64,000 bases of DNA from Axinella damicornis (GCA_963931865.1 OZ007508.1:11530781-11594780), one strand, 5' to 3'. Positions 45,896 through 57,072 are shown, counted from the stretch's first letter. Numbers and translations are program-made. Notes: generated by a model not told the origin, from the sequence alone.

Positions 45896-47131
45896 AGTGA
45901 ACATGACGGTGATGCCAAGACCCCCTTGGGGAAGAGAAAGCATGAAACTGACTATGCTTTCTTCCCCACCCCTGTGAGAAGGAAGATTCTTGCGGAAGAC
46001 CCTACCAGCACTGTTGGGTTTGTGGGTGATACATCCCACATTCGCTCATTTGTTGACCAGGTGAACTCCACAAGCAAGTGCAGTACACCTGGTTGCAGCG
46101 GGGGCTTGAAAGTTGTTAAAGTGAAAGCTCTAGGTCAACGAAAAAGAATTTTATGCCACCCTTGAGCTTATGTACCCGCACTGCAAAGCAATCCTAGATG
46201 GCATGATTGAAGAGGCCAAGGATGAAATGAAGGCCATGGATCCCAATAAACTTGGCAGTTGAGAGCGTGCAGTGACCTGTGGCGATGCTGCTTGGCTGAC
46301 TAGGGGGTATCACAGCCAAAACTGCACTTTTCATGTTCGCAACTACATCAATGGTGCAGTGCTGTATTACAAGCATCTCTGCCAAAGGGGTAAAGATGAG
46401 GTCATAGGCCTATACAAGGTAGCCTCGGTCCCAGGCTCTCTCCTCTAAAAACGGGGGGAGGAGAGAGCCTGGTAACATTCGCGTGAAAAGCTGTCGACTT
46501 CCAGCGCGTCATCAGCCATGTGATAAACGAAGGACACTCCTACTTTTGTGGTAAATGTCGCGTGAGTTACAAATCAGTCACGCGCTATTGAAAATATTGC
46601 TCTTCGTTTTCAAGGCATCCCTGGCTTCACAGAAGTCCGAGACAATTCTACAGCTAGCCAGGAGAGCTCACCTTGTGAACCGTCGATCCTGTAAGCGGCG
46701 ACAAACGACAAACGAGCTGGTCCGGCAAACAACCCGCAGTGAACAGCGAGATCAGACCAGTGGCCCTCTCGCACACCCTGTCAATTGCCTTTCGCCAATC
46801 ATTGAGAGGTACTCTGTCCCGGAGCGTTCAGTTCTGAGTCTACAATTCGTGCATTAGCACGGCAGTGAAGGTAAATGCCTACAAAATGTTCACGTGTTCA
46901 CGTGGTTTTGTTCTGCAATCTGTCTGCAATCTGATTGGGTCCGCCAGATCCAGGCGCCGGAAGTCGACAGCTTTTCATGCGAATGTTACCAGGCTCTCTC
47001 CTCCCCCCGTTTTTAGAGGAGAGAGCCTGGGACCGAGGCTATATACAAGGGGACTTCAAAGGCTGCCGAAGGCTTTGGTGCTTCCATTGTCTTTGAACAG
47101 GCTAAGAAGGAAGGTATTGTGGCCTGTTAGG
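45896..47131 (+). pseudogene. Transposase pseudogene (Mutator-like?) split by a MITE
   Basis: The first part reads KRKHETDYAFFPTPVRRKI and SFVDQVNSTSKCSTPGCSG, a Cys-rich N-terminal segment. A deletion/frameshift follows near 46145. The second part has AILDGMIEEAKDEMKAMDP, an in-frame TGA where a Trp codon (TGG) is expected, then a D..WLTRGYHSQNCTF.VRN core and NGAVLYYKHLCQRG. A 612-bp MITE then interrupts at 46430. The frame resumes after the duplication with KAAEGFGASIVFEQAKKEG and stops at 47129-47131. The class is inferred from motif style; it is clearly non-functional. Confidence 0.6.
46430..47041. mobile_element. TAGCCTCGGTCCC MITE, perfect 9-bp target duplication
   Basis: The 612-bp element has inverted ends of about 80 bp (TAGCCTCGGTCCCAGGCTCTCTCCTC... 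). The exact 9-bp duplication TATACAAGG lies at 46421-46429 and 47042-47050. Removing one duplicate plus the element restores the reading frame of the host transposase gene, direct proof of insertion. The interior has no long ORF. Confidence 0.95.
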
Positions 47132-47803
47132 GCCATTCCAATCCTCACATTTCTTACTTTGAAAGTTGCTCACTTCGAAAGTTGCTCACTTCGAAAGTTG
47201 ATCATATCTGATGCGCATGTGCACGACGTCACCGAATACCGTTGTATATTCATGGTGGAGAAGTTGTCTAGGTGTAGAGCTACCAGAGAATGCTACCACC
47301 ATCGTCGCCTGCTCAACTGCGTGGAATACCCCGAGAACAGTTGATACACTACTATTTTATGGAAGGATAAACATACCGTCTGATATATAAGGCCTAACCA
47401 CTGCAGTGCTTCTTGTCCCTGGAATACCTGACGAACTGTTCTTCATGCCTGTACTTGGAGGTATGGGTGGTGACGTCTCATATGAACAAATCATGATCAG
47501 CATTTTTCACGCCATTGTTTTGTGCGGAGTGTACTTCCAAGTTTCACTACATCTGGTGTCTTATGATAGGTGCTGTCCATCAAGGATATCCTGTTGACCC
47601 TGGGGACATCATGTATGTGGAACAGTTAACATGCAAATGAAGAACTGAAAAAATGGGGTAGGCTGGGAACGAGGCTACCTGAAGTGCAGTTGCATGTCTT
47701 CCAAGGGCTCCCCAGGGAATGCAACTGCACGAAGGTACAATCCCATACACCTCATGGTACAACCTTGGGTTGTTATTGTATTTTCAGTTTTTAGAGAAAC
47801 CTA

Positions 47804-48137
47804 CAGTAGCGGTCAAAATGAAGTTTACGTTCCGTGATCGTACAATGATAGTTCTACGATCGTTCTACGGTCCGTTCCGTTATTCCGCAGACATCGAACA
47901 AAGACCACCAGGGAGAGAGGTCTAAAACATAACCCAGGTAGAACAGCGTCGGACATAGGCTGCATCCGTTGTAAGCGTTAAACGTTTTATCACGCTTGCG
48001 TACCGTAAAAACGATGCAATAAACGCTGACGTAATAATAATTTAACACCGTTTTCTGAACCGTTTTCGCACCGTAGAACGATCGTTGCACGATTGCTCTA
48101 CGATTACGGAACGTAAACTTTATTTTGACCGCAACTG
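47804..48137. mobile_element. Tc1/mariner-type MITE
   Basis: Inverted ends CAGTAGCGGTCAAAATGAAGTTTACGTTCCG and reverse complement span about 40 bp and are flanked by TA on both sides. The interior is rich in ACGATCGT-like motifs (GATCGTTCTACGGTCCG). The element is 334 bp. Confidence 0.9.
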
Positions 48138-48613
48138 TACCTTGGATGTGTACCTACCATACCCTGGCTTCTAGTATAGTTACACCCTCCCGGCCAACCA
48201 GATTGCAGTATTGCTATGCAACAGTGGGCTTCCAATGTTCTTCTGGAGCACGTTGCATATTAGACAGGGCACTCTCAATGGGAAATTTAGTGTGGGGTGC
48301 ACTGGAAAATCATGGTCCCTATAGGTGGGATTTAGCGTACCCCCACGCTAAATCCTATATATATGGGCGGGACGATACAAATAGCGGTATGGTGTCCACT
48401 AATTACAAGTGAACTCCCTTCCCTCCTTCCTCTCCCACCTCCTTCCATAGGTTGCATACTGCAAGCGATCAAAACTGGCGGTAGGAATGGCCTGGGAACG
48501 AGGCTAGCATTTCATCAGGTGGGTCAGACTACGATTGAATATCGACATTCTCATCTGTAGGCACATCATGCGAAATGTACGGCTTTCTTAGCTATGGTGA
48601 CTGAAGGTATGCT

Positions 48614-48716
48614 TTAGAGTGAGCTACTCAAAACAGTATGAGCGACCAGAATCACAATGATGTGGAAGTAGGGCCCATAGTACCACTTCTTCAGCTTGTG
48701 CCAACAGTAAGTCATG
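48614..48716 (-). CDS. Candidate C-terminal PORCN-like exon, out of order
   Basis: The acceptor CATTTTAG is followed by a 33-codon frame to TAA (MTYCWHKLKKWYYGPYFH then a hydrophobic helix IIVILVAHTVL). The layout resembles the YTVHKWSELSWASHWVTF end of PORCN. It lies 5' of the other PORCN exons on the same strand and its phase does not match exon E, so it could be from a second copy, a rearrangement, or be unrelated. Confidence 0.28.
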
Positions 48717-49853
48717 CTAAAATGACAGGATACGAGTTGGAGGGATGGTAGTATGGAAATAGTGCACATTCTCGCTGTGGTAATTGGGGGGAAAGCAGCA
48801 TTGAAAGGGGTTAGCCCAGGAGCGCAAGTGCATCCCACTCCCCCTATTCTACTGATGATTCCACTCCCATTCTACTGATAATTGTACTCCTAGTTCCATT
48901 CTACTGTTGATTCTAGTCCCATTCTACTGATGGGCTGCGCCCACTACCCACCCACCTTGGTACACACATCAAGCGATGAGTTGGCTACACCCACACCAAC
49001 TTTTGTTATCTCAACTCTAATGTGGGCCAGTAACGAGCATCACTAATACACCCACCCTGCATGGTCCCCCACCTAAGAGCAGGACTTCACTATGCGTACA
49101 AAGCCCATTACACGACACTGTTTTGCCTCCCCGTACCTGACAGGCGTGCATCATCCCGTCCCGTTTCCGTCCCAAATTTGGTGTGCACACATGGAAATAA
49201 GCCAACCAACATTACACAAAGGACTCCAACATTCTTTACACCTAAGGCTTGCAAGTAGAATTCCAACTCTGGTGTGCATAGCTCAGAAGGTGTCGAGTAA
49301 CAAGCTTACCCTATGTAGCAAGGTCCTTCTCTTATAAGTGGGTAGGGACCAGGGACCAGGGACCCCCCCCCCCCCCCCCCCCCCCCCCCAAGGAAATTTA
49401 GGTGCTGAAAGGCTACCTCCTTTGACTATGACGAACATTTCTGCACACAATCAAACAATGTAAGTTGATGGCGGCTCGGCCATCTCGCCATGGTATCTAC
49501 ACCCCCTTGAGGATTTGAATCTCTGCGCCGCTTCTTGCAGGATCTGAATGCGCTTGTCACTCTTTGCCTTTCCGTCTGTCGGCTTTATACCAGAATGATC
49601 TGATACCTCTGGATCAATTTGGAATTGGCTGAGAACAGCACATACCATTTCACTCGTCTGTAGTTGACCTCTCTTGTTAGTAACATGTTTGGAATATCGA
49701 ACTTTCAGATGTGTATGTGTTGTTGCCAGTACATAAGCATGGATATCACTATCACCCAGCTCTAATTCCAGCTAAGAAGTTAGTTAGCCTTGATTCCTCC
49801 TTCCCCACACCCACATTCACACATGAACACAGATGTATGTGCACACACATGTA

Positions 49854-50128
49854 CAGCGGTTTGCATCAAACTTGCAATTTTGGAACTCGTCATCCGTCTA
49901 AGTGCGCATGCGCACATTTCACCACAAATTCCGGAATATGGCCGGTACGTCGTATGAGCCTTGTAGGACTAGCGCTTACAGTGAGGCTCATACGACGTCG
50001 CTAGTCCTACAAGGCTCATACGATGTACCGGCCATATTCTGGGCTAAATGAATTTGTTGTGAAATGTGCACAATGCGCACTTAGACGGATGACGACTTCC
50101 AAAATTGCAAGTTTGGTGCAAACCGCTG
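49854..50128. mobile_element. Long-armed TA-flanked MITE (fold-back)
   Basis: CAGCGGTTTGCATCAAACTTGC... pairs with ...GCAAGTTTGGTGCAAACCGCTG. The arms extend about 130 bp each, so almost all 275 bp fold into one hairpin. TA lies on both sides. An inner direct/inverted motif, GTCGTATGAGCCTTGTAGGACTAGCG, lies near the centre. Confidence 0.9.
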
Positions 50129-50151
50129 TATACATACCACTGCCACTACAG

Positions 50152-50293
50152 ATTGCATGCTGCCTTCAGACAGCTGGACAACTGCTGTGAGCAGCCCCTC
50201 TCCAGGCTGGATGGAGGGAGTGCCTCCAAGCTGCCGCCATCTTTGACCTCTTTGTACTCCCAGCTCTCCAACACCTGCAATGCTGTCACTGGG
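50152..50293 (+). CDS. Hypothetical exon
   Basis: A 142-nt segment lies between a CACTACAG acceptor and a GTAAGT donor. The frame encodes HAAFRQLDNCCEQPLSRLDG then SLTSLYSQLSNTCNAVTG. It begins 24 bp after the fold-back MITE. No family recognised. Confidence 0.4.
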
Positions 50294-50457
50294 GTAAGTT
50301 ATGTCCCATCATCAGACCCTAGATCCATTCCAAGACCCCAGTCCCATCCCAGACCCCTGATCCATCCTTCTTTGTAGTCTGGGAACGTAACCAAACAAGT
50401 TAAGACCTTCATAAGGAATATACAGTGCAGGCTGTATGCTTAGTGTATGCATCAGTT

Positions 50458-51262
50458 AGCCTCGTTCCCAGGCCTTCTCACCCCAGCGTTTGTCGTTTGC
50501 AGTACTAACGCAGGGGAAGGCTGGTAAACTCGGCACGTGCAGTGACGTAGGTGGACGTTTTGTGGACGTATGGAGGAGTGGCACATTCTTTCTTTACAGC
50601 GGCTTTCTGGACCCAAGAAACGTCAACAAACTGCCTGATGTCGACCGCTCAGTTTCCCGTGGTGCACTAACTTAGTTGTGTTTTTTCTGTGAAATGTGCC
50701 ACTCCTCCATACATCCACATAACGTCCACCTATGTCACTGTAGGGGGGGTGGGACAAGGTCTGTGCGCACGTGGTACAATTAACATTCCATCGGTATAGT
50801 GCACGATAATATACAAGAAGTATGCGGAACTAGCAGACTAGTAACAGCTCTAGCGCTGACTTATCGCTGGGGTTCGATGGGGTTCGATCGCTTTATTGAC
50901 TTCCTACCTGATGCTAAACACTTGAGTGCGGCCGACAAGTCTGCATTCGCTGATATTCTCGGTGAATCTGCATGGTCACTTACATAACTGCTCAGTACAG
51001 CCACGTAGTAGTGTGTAGTGGCTTATACCCAGTTCGGTCACAGTCTTTGCATGGAGGTTACTCTTCAGGATGCGTTGAAAGCGCAATGCAGCCTTCTTCC
51101 ACGGAGAAAAGCAGCAGAATGACGTTGCATTACGTCATGCAAAATGACAGTGCACGTGATCTTGTCCTACCCCCCCTGATGTCACTGCATGTGACGAGTT
51201 TTACCAGGTCTTCCCCCATGTTAGTGCTGCAAGTGACAAACGCTGGCCTGGGAATGAGGCTA
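50458..51262. mobile_element. TAGCCTCGTTCCC MITE, 805 bp, with inner hairpin
   Basis: Terminal arms of about 95 bp (TAGCCTCGTTCCCAGGCC... GTTTGTCGTTTGCAGTACTAACG) match the reverse complement at 51165-51262. The flanking 9-mers TGCATCAGT and GGCATCAGT match at 8 of 9. A second inverted repeat (GTGACGTAGGTGGACGTTTTG..TGGAGGAGTGGCACATT) at 50535-50745 is nested inside. Confidence 0.88.
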
Positions 51263-51429
51263 GGCATCAGTAACCACTTTTTTTTTGTCCAGATTGATTA
51301 TTAGAACTCCATATTATTCGTTAATTCCCATCTCTCTGTCTTCTCTCTTCCCTCATCTCCCAATCCTACCTTTCTCGTATGACCTCTGCACCTCTTGCTT
51401 CCTCCCTCCTCCAACTTGACTGTTTCCAG

Positions 51430-51531
51430 ATGTACGTGGTCTCCCAAACCAAGCTAGTGTATTCTCCCGCCTTGTGTCAAGGCTGACCTCTCTCAGCCCC
51501 TCTGCTCTCCTCTATGCCCTCTTCCGGGACT
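51430..51531 (+). CDS. Hypothetical exon
   Basis: A 102-nt segment follows a long pyrimidine tract ending TGTTTCCAG and ends at the donor GTGAGT. The frame encodes VRGLPNQASVFSRLVSRLTS then LSPSALLYALFRD. It may belong with 50152-50293, but the phases do not match directly, so another exon would be needed. Unknown family. Confidence 0.4.
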
Positions 51532-51835
51532 GTGAGTCACATGAACACCCACATGTTGATGAGCTCCCCATAGCAGTACTGCAATTCCAGTTTCTTGCCC
51601 ACTAATGAGAGTATGTAGCTTCCGTGCTAGCCCACAGTGATTTGTAATTTTCAAGTGCAAAGATTGTTTCCATAGGCCAAGCTTATGCACTGGTGCTACA
51701 TTTTGGAATGGATCTTGGACAAAACCATTGCAAAATTTCTGCCTGCTATACATGTACATACCGTGCCCTCACCTAGCTGCCCACTTCCATACATCTCTGC
51801 ACACGCTCCCTTCTTCCCACACACAACCAACCCTC

Positions 51836-51898
51836 CCACTTATCCTATATATAGGATAAGTGGGAGGGTTGGTTGTGTGTGGGAAGAAGGTTGTGTGT
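51836..51898. repeat. Short palindrome
   Basis: CAACCCTCCCACTTATCCTATATATAGGATAAGTGGGAGGGTTG is a perfect 22-bp-arm inverted repeat with no loop. It is continued by TGTGTGTGGGAAGAAGG, which also mirrors CCTTCTTCCCACACACA before it. Confidence 0.85.
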
Positions 51899-52363
51899 GG
51901 GTCTTTTGTCGTGAGTCGTGTCAGACTGTGCCCAACGATTTCTTACAGCGAGGCCTTGATCTGTTTCCGGCAAGCGGAGAGGAATGCCTGTGACACAGAC
52001 TCACTAGAAACTCAGCGGTCAACGGTCAGGTGTAGCTACGTACCCGATAGCCGTGAGGAGTCAAGGCCGGCAAGCGAGGAGTCATCTGATGAGCAACAAA
52101 CTGGCAAAGACTCACAGTGACCTGCTCCTAAGAAAGTGAAGCCTCGGAGGAAGCTAAAGGCTACTAAATTGAAGACAGAGGAGCGATGGAAAAGCTGGAA
52201 AAGAAATTATGTATGCATCCCAGTGAGTGACCATAAAGCAAGGAGCAGTGGAAAGATGTACTACTATATACTAGACAGTAATTTTTTGGTCCTATGAGAT
52301 GGATATATCCATATCCAACGATCACCCAATACTGATTCATAATAAACTCTCCTTTGTTCACAG

Positions 52364-52439
52364 CGTCAAACCAGGAGGGTGTATGGGATGCTGCTGGAAG
52401 ATGACGAATTTCAAGGCTGGAGCATAGCTATAGGACAAG
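52364..52439 (+). CDS. Hypothetical exon
   Basis: A 76-nt segment lies between a TTGTTCACAG acceptor and a GTACGG donor, encoding RRVYGMLLEDDEFQGWSIAI. Upstream (52020-52210) a frame rich in Glu/Ser then Lys (KKVKPRRKLKATKLKTEER) is interrupted by TGA near 52118. Both could be from one unknown gene or a pseudogene. Confidence 0.35.
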
Positions 52440-52538
52440 GTACGGTTGTTGAATTCCATTCTAGGATGGGTTACACACGAGTTTGTAGTTATTGTCATAG
52501 CAACTGGGCTAACCACCTAAGCACTGGGGTGGGGGGGG

Positions 52539-52848
52539 TAGTCTCGGTACCAGACAGACTATTCGCGCACGGCGGAATAGTCTGGAAGACTGCCCATACA
52601 AGAGTGGTTCTGCGTGCACCCCAAAAGGGGTGCATGATAAGTAGATAAGAACCACAGCGGCTCCATATACGGCACGTTGATTCCAAGGCGTTAAGTATGC
52701 TGCTTGCATGTAGTTTACTTAACGCCTTGGAATTAACGTGCCGTTTATGGAAGCGCTGTGGTTTGCAGATTCTTGGTGTCAGAACCACTCTTGTATGGAC
52801 AGTCTTCCAGACTATTCTGCTGTGCGCGAATAGTCTGGTACCGAGACT
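52539..52848. mobile_element. TAGTCTCGGTACC fold-back MITE in a G run
   Basis: The 310-bp element is almost entirely one imperfect palindrome. Outer arms TAGTCTCGGTACCAGACAGACTATTCGCGCAC and inner arms GGCACGTTGATTCCAAGGCGTTAAGTA pair with their complements. It is bordered on both sides by G runs, so the insertion site or duplication is homopolymeric. Confidence 0.88.
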
Positions 52849-53381
52849 GGGGGGGGGGGGGGGGGGGGATCATGTTTGCTGTCATTTTCTATGAAATAAT
52901 GCAAAGTAGTCCCACCCAGTGGGAGAAGGCTGCATGCTTCGTGCTTTCAATGCGTCCTGAAGAGTATTCTCTTGAACACTCAGTGATTATTTGGGTGAAT
53001 TTACCTCACATCCAGCAAAACGTTTGAAGACCCAGAAAAGCAGGCCGTACTTCGACGCCTATTAAGGGGCTGGACCCACACTTCCACAGTTGGCCACTGC
53101 TGATATAATTGTATCCCAAGCATACTCAGGGACAGTGGGCTATCATGTCCAGAGATCACTGAAATGACATTAGCTGAGACACTACCACTCCCACCTAATC
53201 AGACGATATCTGGTGTCAGTATGCATTGCATTTGAATTCATTTGTGATTCAAAATGTGCTAGGTTATCTCTTGTATATATTTGGTGTACATGTGTGCTTG
53301 TCACATTTCAATCTGCAGTGCATGATAGTGTTAAGGAAATGGTCATGTGACTTCTGCAGGGCGTTCAACTGGAGGAGGGCG

Positions 53382-54377
53382 TTAAACTTGACGTGCAGGT
53401 GGAGAGCAACTTTCAACTCGATCTAGGGCGAATTGGAGTCTTGTTGAAAAATCACGCAACCCTTCCACAGTTATTAGAGAGGCTGGATATGGAGACACAA
53501 CGTGATTCAATGTAACCCTTTCAAGAACGTTAGTGCTCACGTTCTGAATATTGGATTTGTCAATCCGAGCAATTGCCACAAGCCCAAGCTTCCATTTCAA
53601 GACTGTAATAACAACAAGTGCTGTTGCGGATGTGCGTTTGAGACTACCAACACCATATATGGCGTTTTGGACATGCGGGTTGTCGGTCGATTGAATCTCC
53701 CCGGTTGCAACAAGTCTATGGCCAGCCCCCACAGTGTCCTCCTTGTTGATGAGGAAATCCGGGTACCCCCGGAAGCAGTGCTTCTCTCCGTTACGTAGCA
53801 GGCAGTATGACACTTCGCTAGTACTACCTGAAATTTCGACTTGATAGTCCAATTGCAAGAGAGATAATATTCGCTGTAGAATTGCGATGACATACTTGGA
53901 GCCAGAGTCTGCTTTCAGTTCGAGCGGGGCTCTGATAAGCCATTTTAGCTGCCTCTCTTCCTCGGTGGGGGTCAAGGGATCGCCCACCCTCAGGTGCGCG
54001 ACACACCCACAACTTGGGTTGTCGCCCCGCAACCGCCTTTTCATGGATTCGTTTAACGAATCGACGTGTATATATCCGTCACAACTCCCCCACATGTTCA
54101 GCGTATCCAGGTAGATATGGTTGCCTGCAACTGCAAGGAGCTGCAGCTCCTCCAAGGGTATTGGGTTGTCAGAAGTTGAAATTGGTTCATTTTCTATTAA
54201 TCCCATTAGTCGCAGAAATGCTTGCTGATTTGATGTATTGGATGCAGCAGCTTGCCCTGTTGCGCTCTCGTCCACCAAGTATACTGAAGATGAGGCATCA
54301 GGGAGAGATGGCACCACATACGGGGCCACTCGTTGACCTCTTGGAGATAGAGGAGATTGGGATTTTTTCGAATTCAT
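53382..54377 (-). CDS. Intact 331-aa protein, possible PD-(D/E)XK nuclease fold
   Basis: One uninterrupted frame, preceded by a good acceptor (CTCCTGGTAATAG) three bases before the ATG, so it may be a downstream exon. Low-complexity Ser/Pro N-terminus to about residue 60; then a domain with hydrophobic helices. Around residues 205-235 the pattern FRGYPDFLINKED...LVATGEIQST resembles the PD-(D/E)XK arrangement (Asp, then Glu-x-Gln/Lys on the next strand), followed by a HVQNAIYGVGSL helix and VVITVLKWKLGLVAIARI strands. The first exon at 57239-57295 (minus) ends in phase 0 and would join in frame. Function inferred, not established; no named family recognised. Confidence 0.6.
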   Translation of the reverse strand: MNSKKSQSPLSPRGQRVAPYVVPSLPDASSSVYLVDESATGQAAASNTSNQQAFLRLMGLIENEPISTSDNPIPLEELQLLAVAGNHIYLDTLNMWGSCDGYIHVDSLNESMKRRLRGDNPSCGCVAHLRVGDPLTPTEEERQLKWLIRAPLELKADSGSKYVIAILQRILSLLQLDYQVEISGSTSEVSYCLLRNGEKHCFRGYPDFLINKEDTVGAGHRLVATGEIQSTDNPHVQNAIYGVGSLKRTSATALVVITVLKWKLGLVAIARIDKSNIQNVSTNVLERVTLNHVVSPYPASLITVEGLRDFSTRLQFALDRVESCSPPARQV

Positions 54378-54477
54378 GGCCTATTACCAGGAGAAAAACA
54401 AAAATGAGAGAATGTGAGGGAGAGAGTTTAAAAAATGGAAATGTACCCACTATCCACTTCCTTTGCATAATCACATA

Positions 54478-55141
54478 CCGTAGTCTCTCGAAAATACGCC
54501 CATGGGCGATGAATTTAGAATCTGCTCAAAGAGGGGGATGGGCGTATTTTCGAGGACCCCTCTCCCGAAAATAGGCCCACCCTTGACTCGAAAGTAGGCC
54601 CACCCAATTCGAAAGTAGGCCCACCCAAGTACATGCGTATACGTGTGCAATACTGCAACAGTCATTCTAGCAAGGCTTAACTACTACTAGTCCCGGAGTT
54701 TCTTGGTGAGCAGGAACAATCTCTTCGTGTGAGTAGCTACAGGAACAGCAAACAAGACACAGCAGGACTGCTTGAATGACGTAGAGTGCGCAGACTATCT
54801 TCGGGACTTGCCGATTGCTGCTGCTTCCTAGAAATCCGTAGGCGATTGCACACGCGAAGACACAAACATGCAATGCACAGCGCGTGCACGGTCTCACGTC
54901 ATGCATTCAGTACACAGCTGATTATGCAATGGCATGCAACATAATGAAATTCATTGCAAACAGTACCGTGATAGCCAGCCTTCTTTTCTTAGTCCAACCT
55001 CTTTGACAGTGCTTCTTCTGGAGCTATTCAAGTGCTTTCCTGTTGGAGCTAATAGGGTGGGCGTACTTTCGAGTAATAAATGACCCTTTGCAACAACTTG
55101 TCCCGAAAAAGGGGGGTGGGCGTATTTTTGAGAGACTACGG
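54478..55141. mobile_element. CCGTAGTCTCTCGAAAATACGCCC element
   Basis: CCGTAGTCTCTCGAAAATACGCCCA at the left matches the reverse complement of GGGCGTATTTTTGAGAGACTACGG at the right. TA flanks both sides. Repeated GAAAGTAGGCCCACCC motifs lie near the left end. The CCGTAGT start is shared with the 57713-58119 family. A small minus-strand frame inside (54667-54906) is not convincing. Confidence 0.85.
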
Positions 55142-55149
55142 TACTTACA

Positions 55150-56640
55150 TATATTCCCAAAGAAAAGCGTGCAAATTTTTTCCAAAATTGCACGGTTGTT
55201 GTAGCCCGAGGGATATCAGAAATTGCACACTTATTAATAGGGCTGAGCGATTGTGGATTTTCCAACATCACGATTATTGTATCCATATAATCATGATTAG
55301 TATAGGTAATCACATGGGTTTCGAGTGCAATTTGGGAAATAATTGCACGAGCAACAGGCAAAGTAATTGCACGAGCGATAGCGAGTGCAATTTATGACTG
55401 TTGTGAGTGCAATTATTCCCAAATGGCACGAGAATACATGTGATTAAATACTAATCATGTACTTCCAGGCATGGCATGGTCGAAAGCAAGCGGCTTGAGC
55501 GATTAAAGCCACGCCCCAGCCACAAAAGCGCTCGAAGCGCGAGCGAACTACACGCTACTAGTACCGCTTATCTTATTCGCTCAGAGTACTGACCTGTTCT
55601 TCAGTTGTGTAGTGAAGCTTCAGGACGGAAGCGCGGTGTTGCAACTGACACCCCCAGGGTCCCAAAACAGCAGCACAGAGCCTGTGTGCGCATAACAGCC
55701 ACGAACAGTACGGCTGCAGCGCTACTAGCGCCACCGTTTCTGTGACAACACTTTCGCCACGCCATCGTTCGGTTCTCACAGCGTTTCTTCAGCTCAGGTA
55801 CAGAAAGCTTAAACAACGCGAGCGCTCACACAGTACAGCCATTTTCAACTGTTGCTAATGAAAACGAGGCGTAGCCATGACGCGACGCCGGTTGCTAGGG
55901 CGGAGCTTCACCTGATTGGTTAGCGCGCGCCGCGGCCGCTTCGTAACCGTGCAATTTCTGACAGCCCTCGGGCTACAATAACCGTGCAATTTGGGGAAAA
56001 AATTGCACGCTTTTCTATGGGAGTTAATGTATGGCAACTATAATAAGTATGTGATTATCGATTATATCAAGATTTTGCCATTTGAAGGAGACCCATTCAA
56101 AATTGCAAGGCCATGGTGGACAGAAGCCATGACGGACAGAAGCCACAGTTGACAGAACCAACCCACAGAAGCCTTGGACAGAAGTGTGTGGTCACACAGT
56201 GCTTATGTATTTGTAGTCCTGATTATTGTATTCACAGTCCTGCAGATAATCACGATTAATTGCATAATCGAAATAATCGCTCAGCCCTACTTATTAAGAG
56301 GAAGCGGCGTGCGCCAATCAGGTCAAAGCTCCTCCCTAGTAATGAGCATGACGTTATGGCTATGCCATTAGCAATGGTTGAACATGGCTGCTGTTAAGCG
56401 CTCGCGTTGATTTCTGTACCTGAGCAGATTCCGAGAAGAAATGCTGTGAGAACTGAATGAAAGCGTGGCGAAAGTGATGAAACAGAACCGTGGCGCTTGT
56501 CAGTGTGCCATACTAGCGCTCAAAGCTATAGCGCTAACTGTTCATGGCTGTTATGCGCACATAGCTAGCCTCTGTGGTGTAAAGCTTCTGCTTCATTAAT
56601 TAGATTATTTACGCGGCACAATTTTTCCCCTACCAGGAGT
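55150..56640. repeat. Outer promoter-like repeat, split by a hAT element
   Basis: 55150-55237 (AGAAAAGCGTGCAA.TTTTTTCC..GTAGCCCGAGGG) and 56298-56600 (GAAGCGGC..GCCAATCAGGT..GCTCGCGTTG..GGCTGTTATGCGCAC) are the two halves of one unit. A full second copy lies in reverse orientation at about 55620-56030, inside the hAT. The unit contains a CCAATCAG box and GC-rich sequence, as in a promoter/first exon. Confidence 0.7.
55238..56289. mobile_element. hAT-like element with perfect 8-bp duplication
   Basis: TAGGGCTGAGCGATT at the left and AATCGCTCAGCCCTA at the right, flanked by exact CTTATTAA copies (55230-55237 and 56290-56297). It is 1052 bp and carries no transposase, but it contains an inverted copy of the sequence it inserted into. 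A partial relative (TAGGGCTGAGTGATTATGAG) lies at 61101. Confidence 0.92.
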
Positions 56641-56910
56641 GTAATTTAAGCATACATGCACATTGTACTATATTTATATTTTTCCTGATTTTTGTGTTAC
56701 ATCTGCCCAGTGTACCATTTGACCCATTTTGTGACATTTGACCCATTTTGTGACATCATTGAGAAATGTCTGGGTCGATGTATGTACCGTAGTGTATACA
56801 CCCCCTTCAAAAATACGCCGCCCAAGTTCCTGCACAGTGTAGTTTGACTTGTTATAACGACATGCAGAGTGTGGTTTGACTTGTTATAACGCCGCCTGGT
56901 GAGCGTCTTC
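56640..56910. repeat. Short local repeats and one element end
   Basis: CCATTTTGTGACAT(C)TTGAC is duplicated near 56715, and GCA.AGTGT.GTTTGACTTGTTATAACG is duplicated near 56835 at about 37-bp spacing. TACCGTAGTGTATACACCCCC near 56787 resembles the CCGTAGT element ends. Confidence 0.5.
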
Positions 56911-57072
56911 TGGAATATATAAACTACACGTGCGCAACATGTCAGATGCGCGTAATGTAATGTAAATAATGAATGTAACTGTTTGGCTACTTCGAAGGCC
57001 CTACAAAGATTCTGACTACACCGTCGTGATCGCTATCACGCCCAAGCGTACAATTTTTGTGTTGAAACTCAC

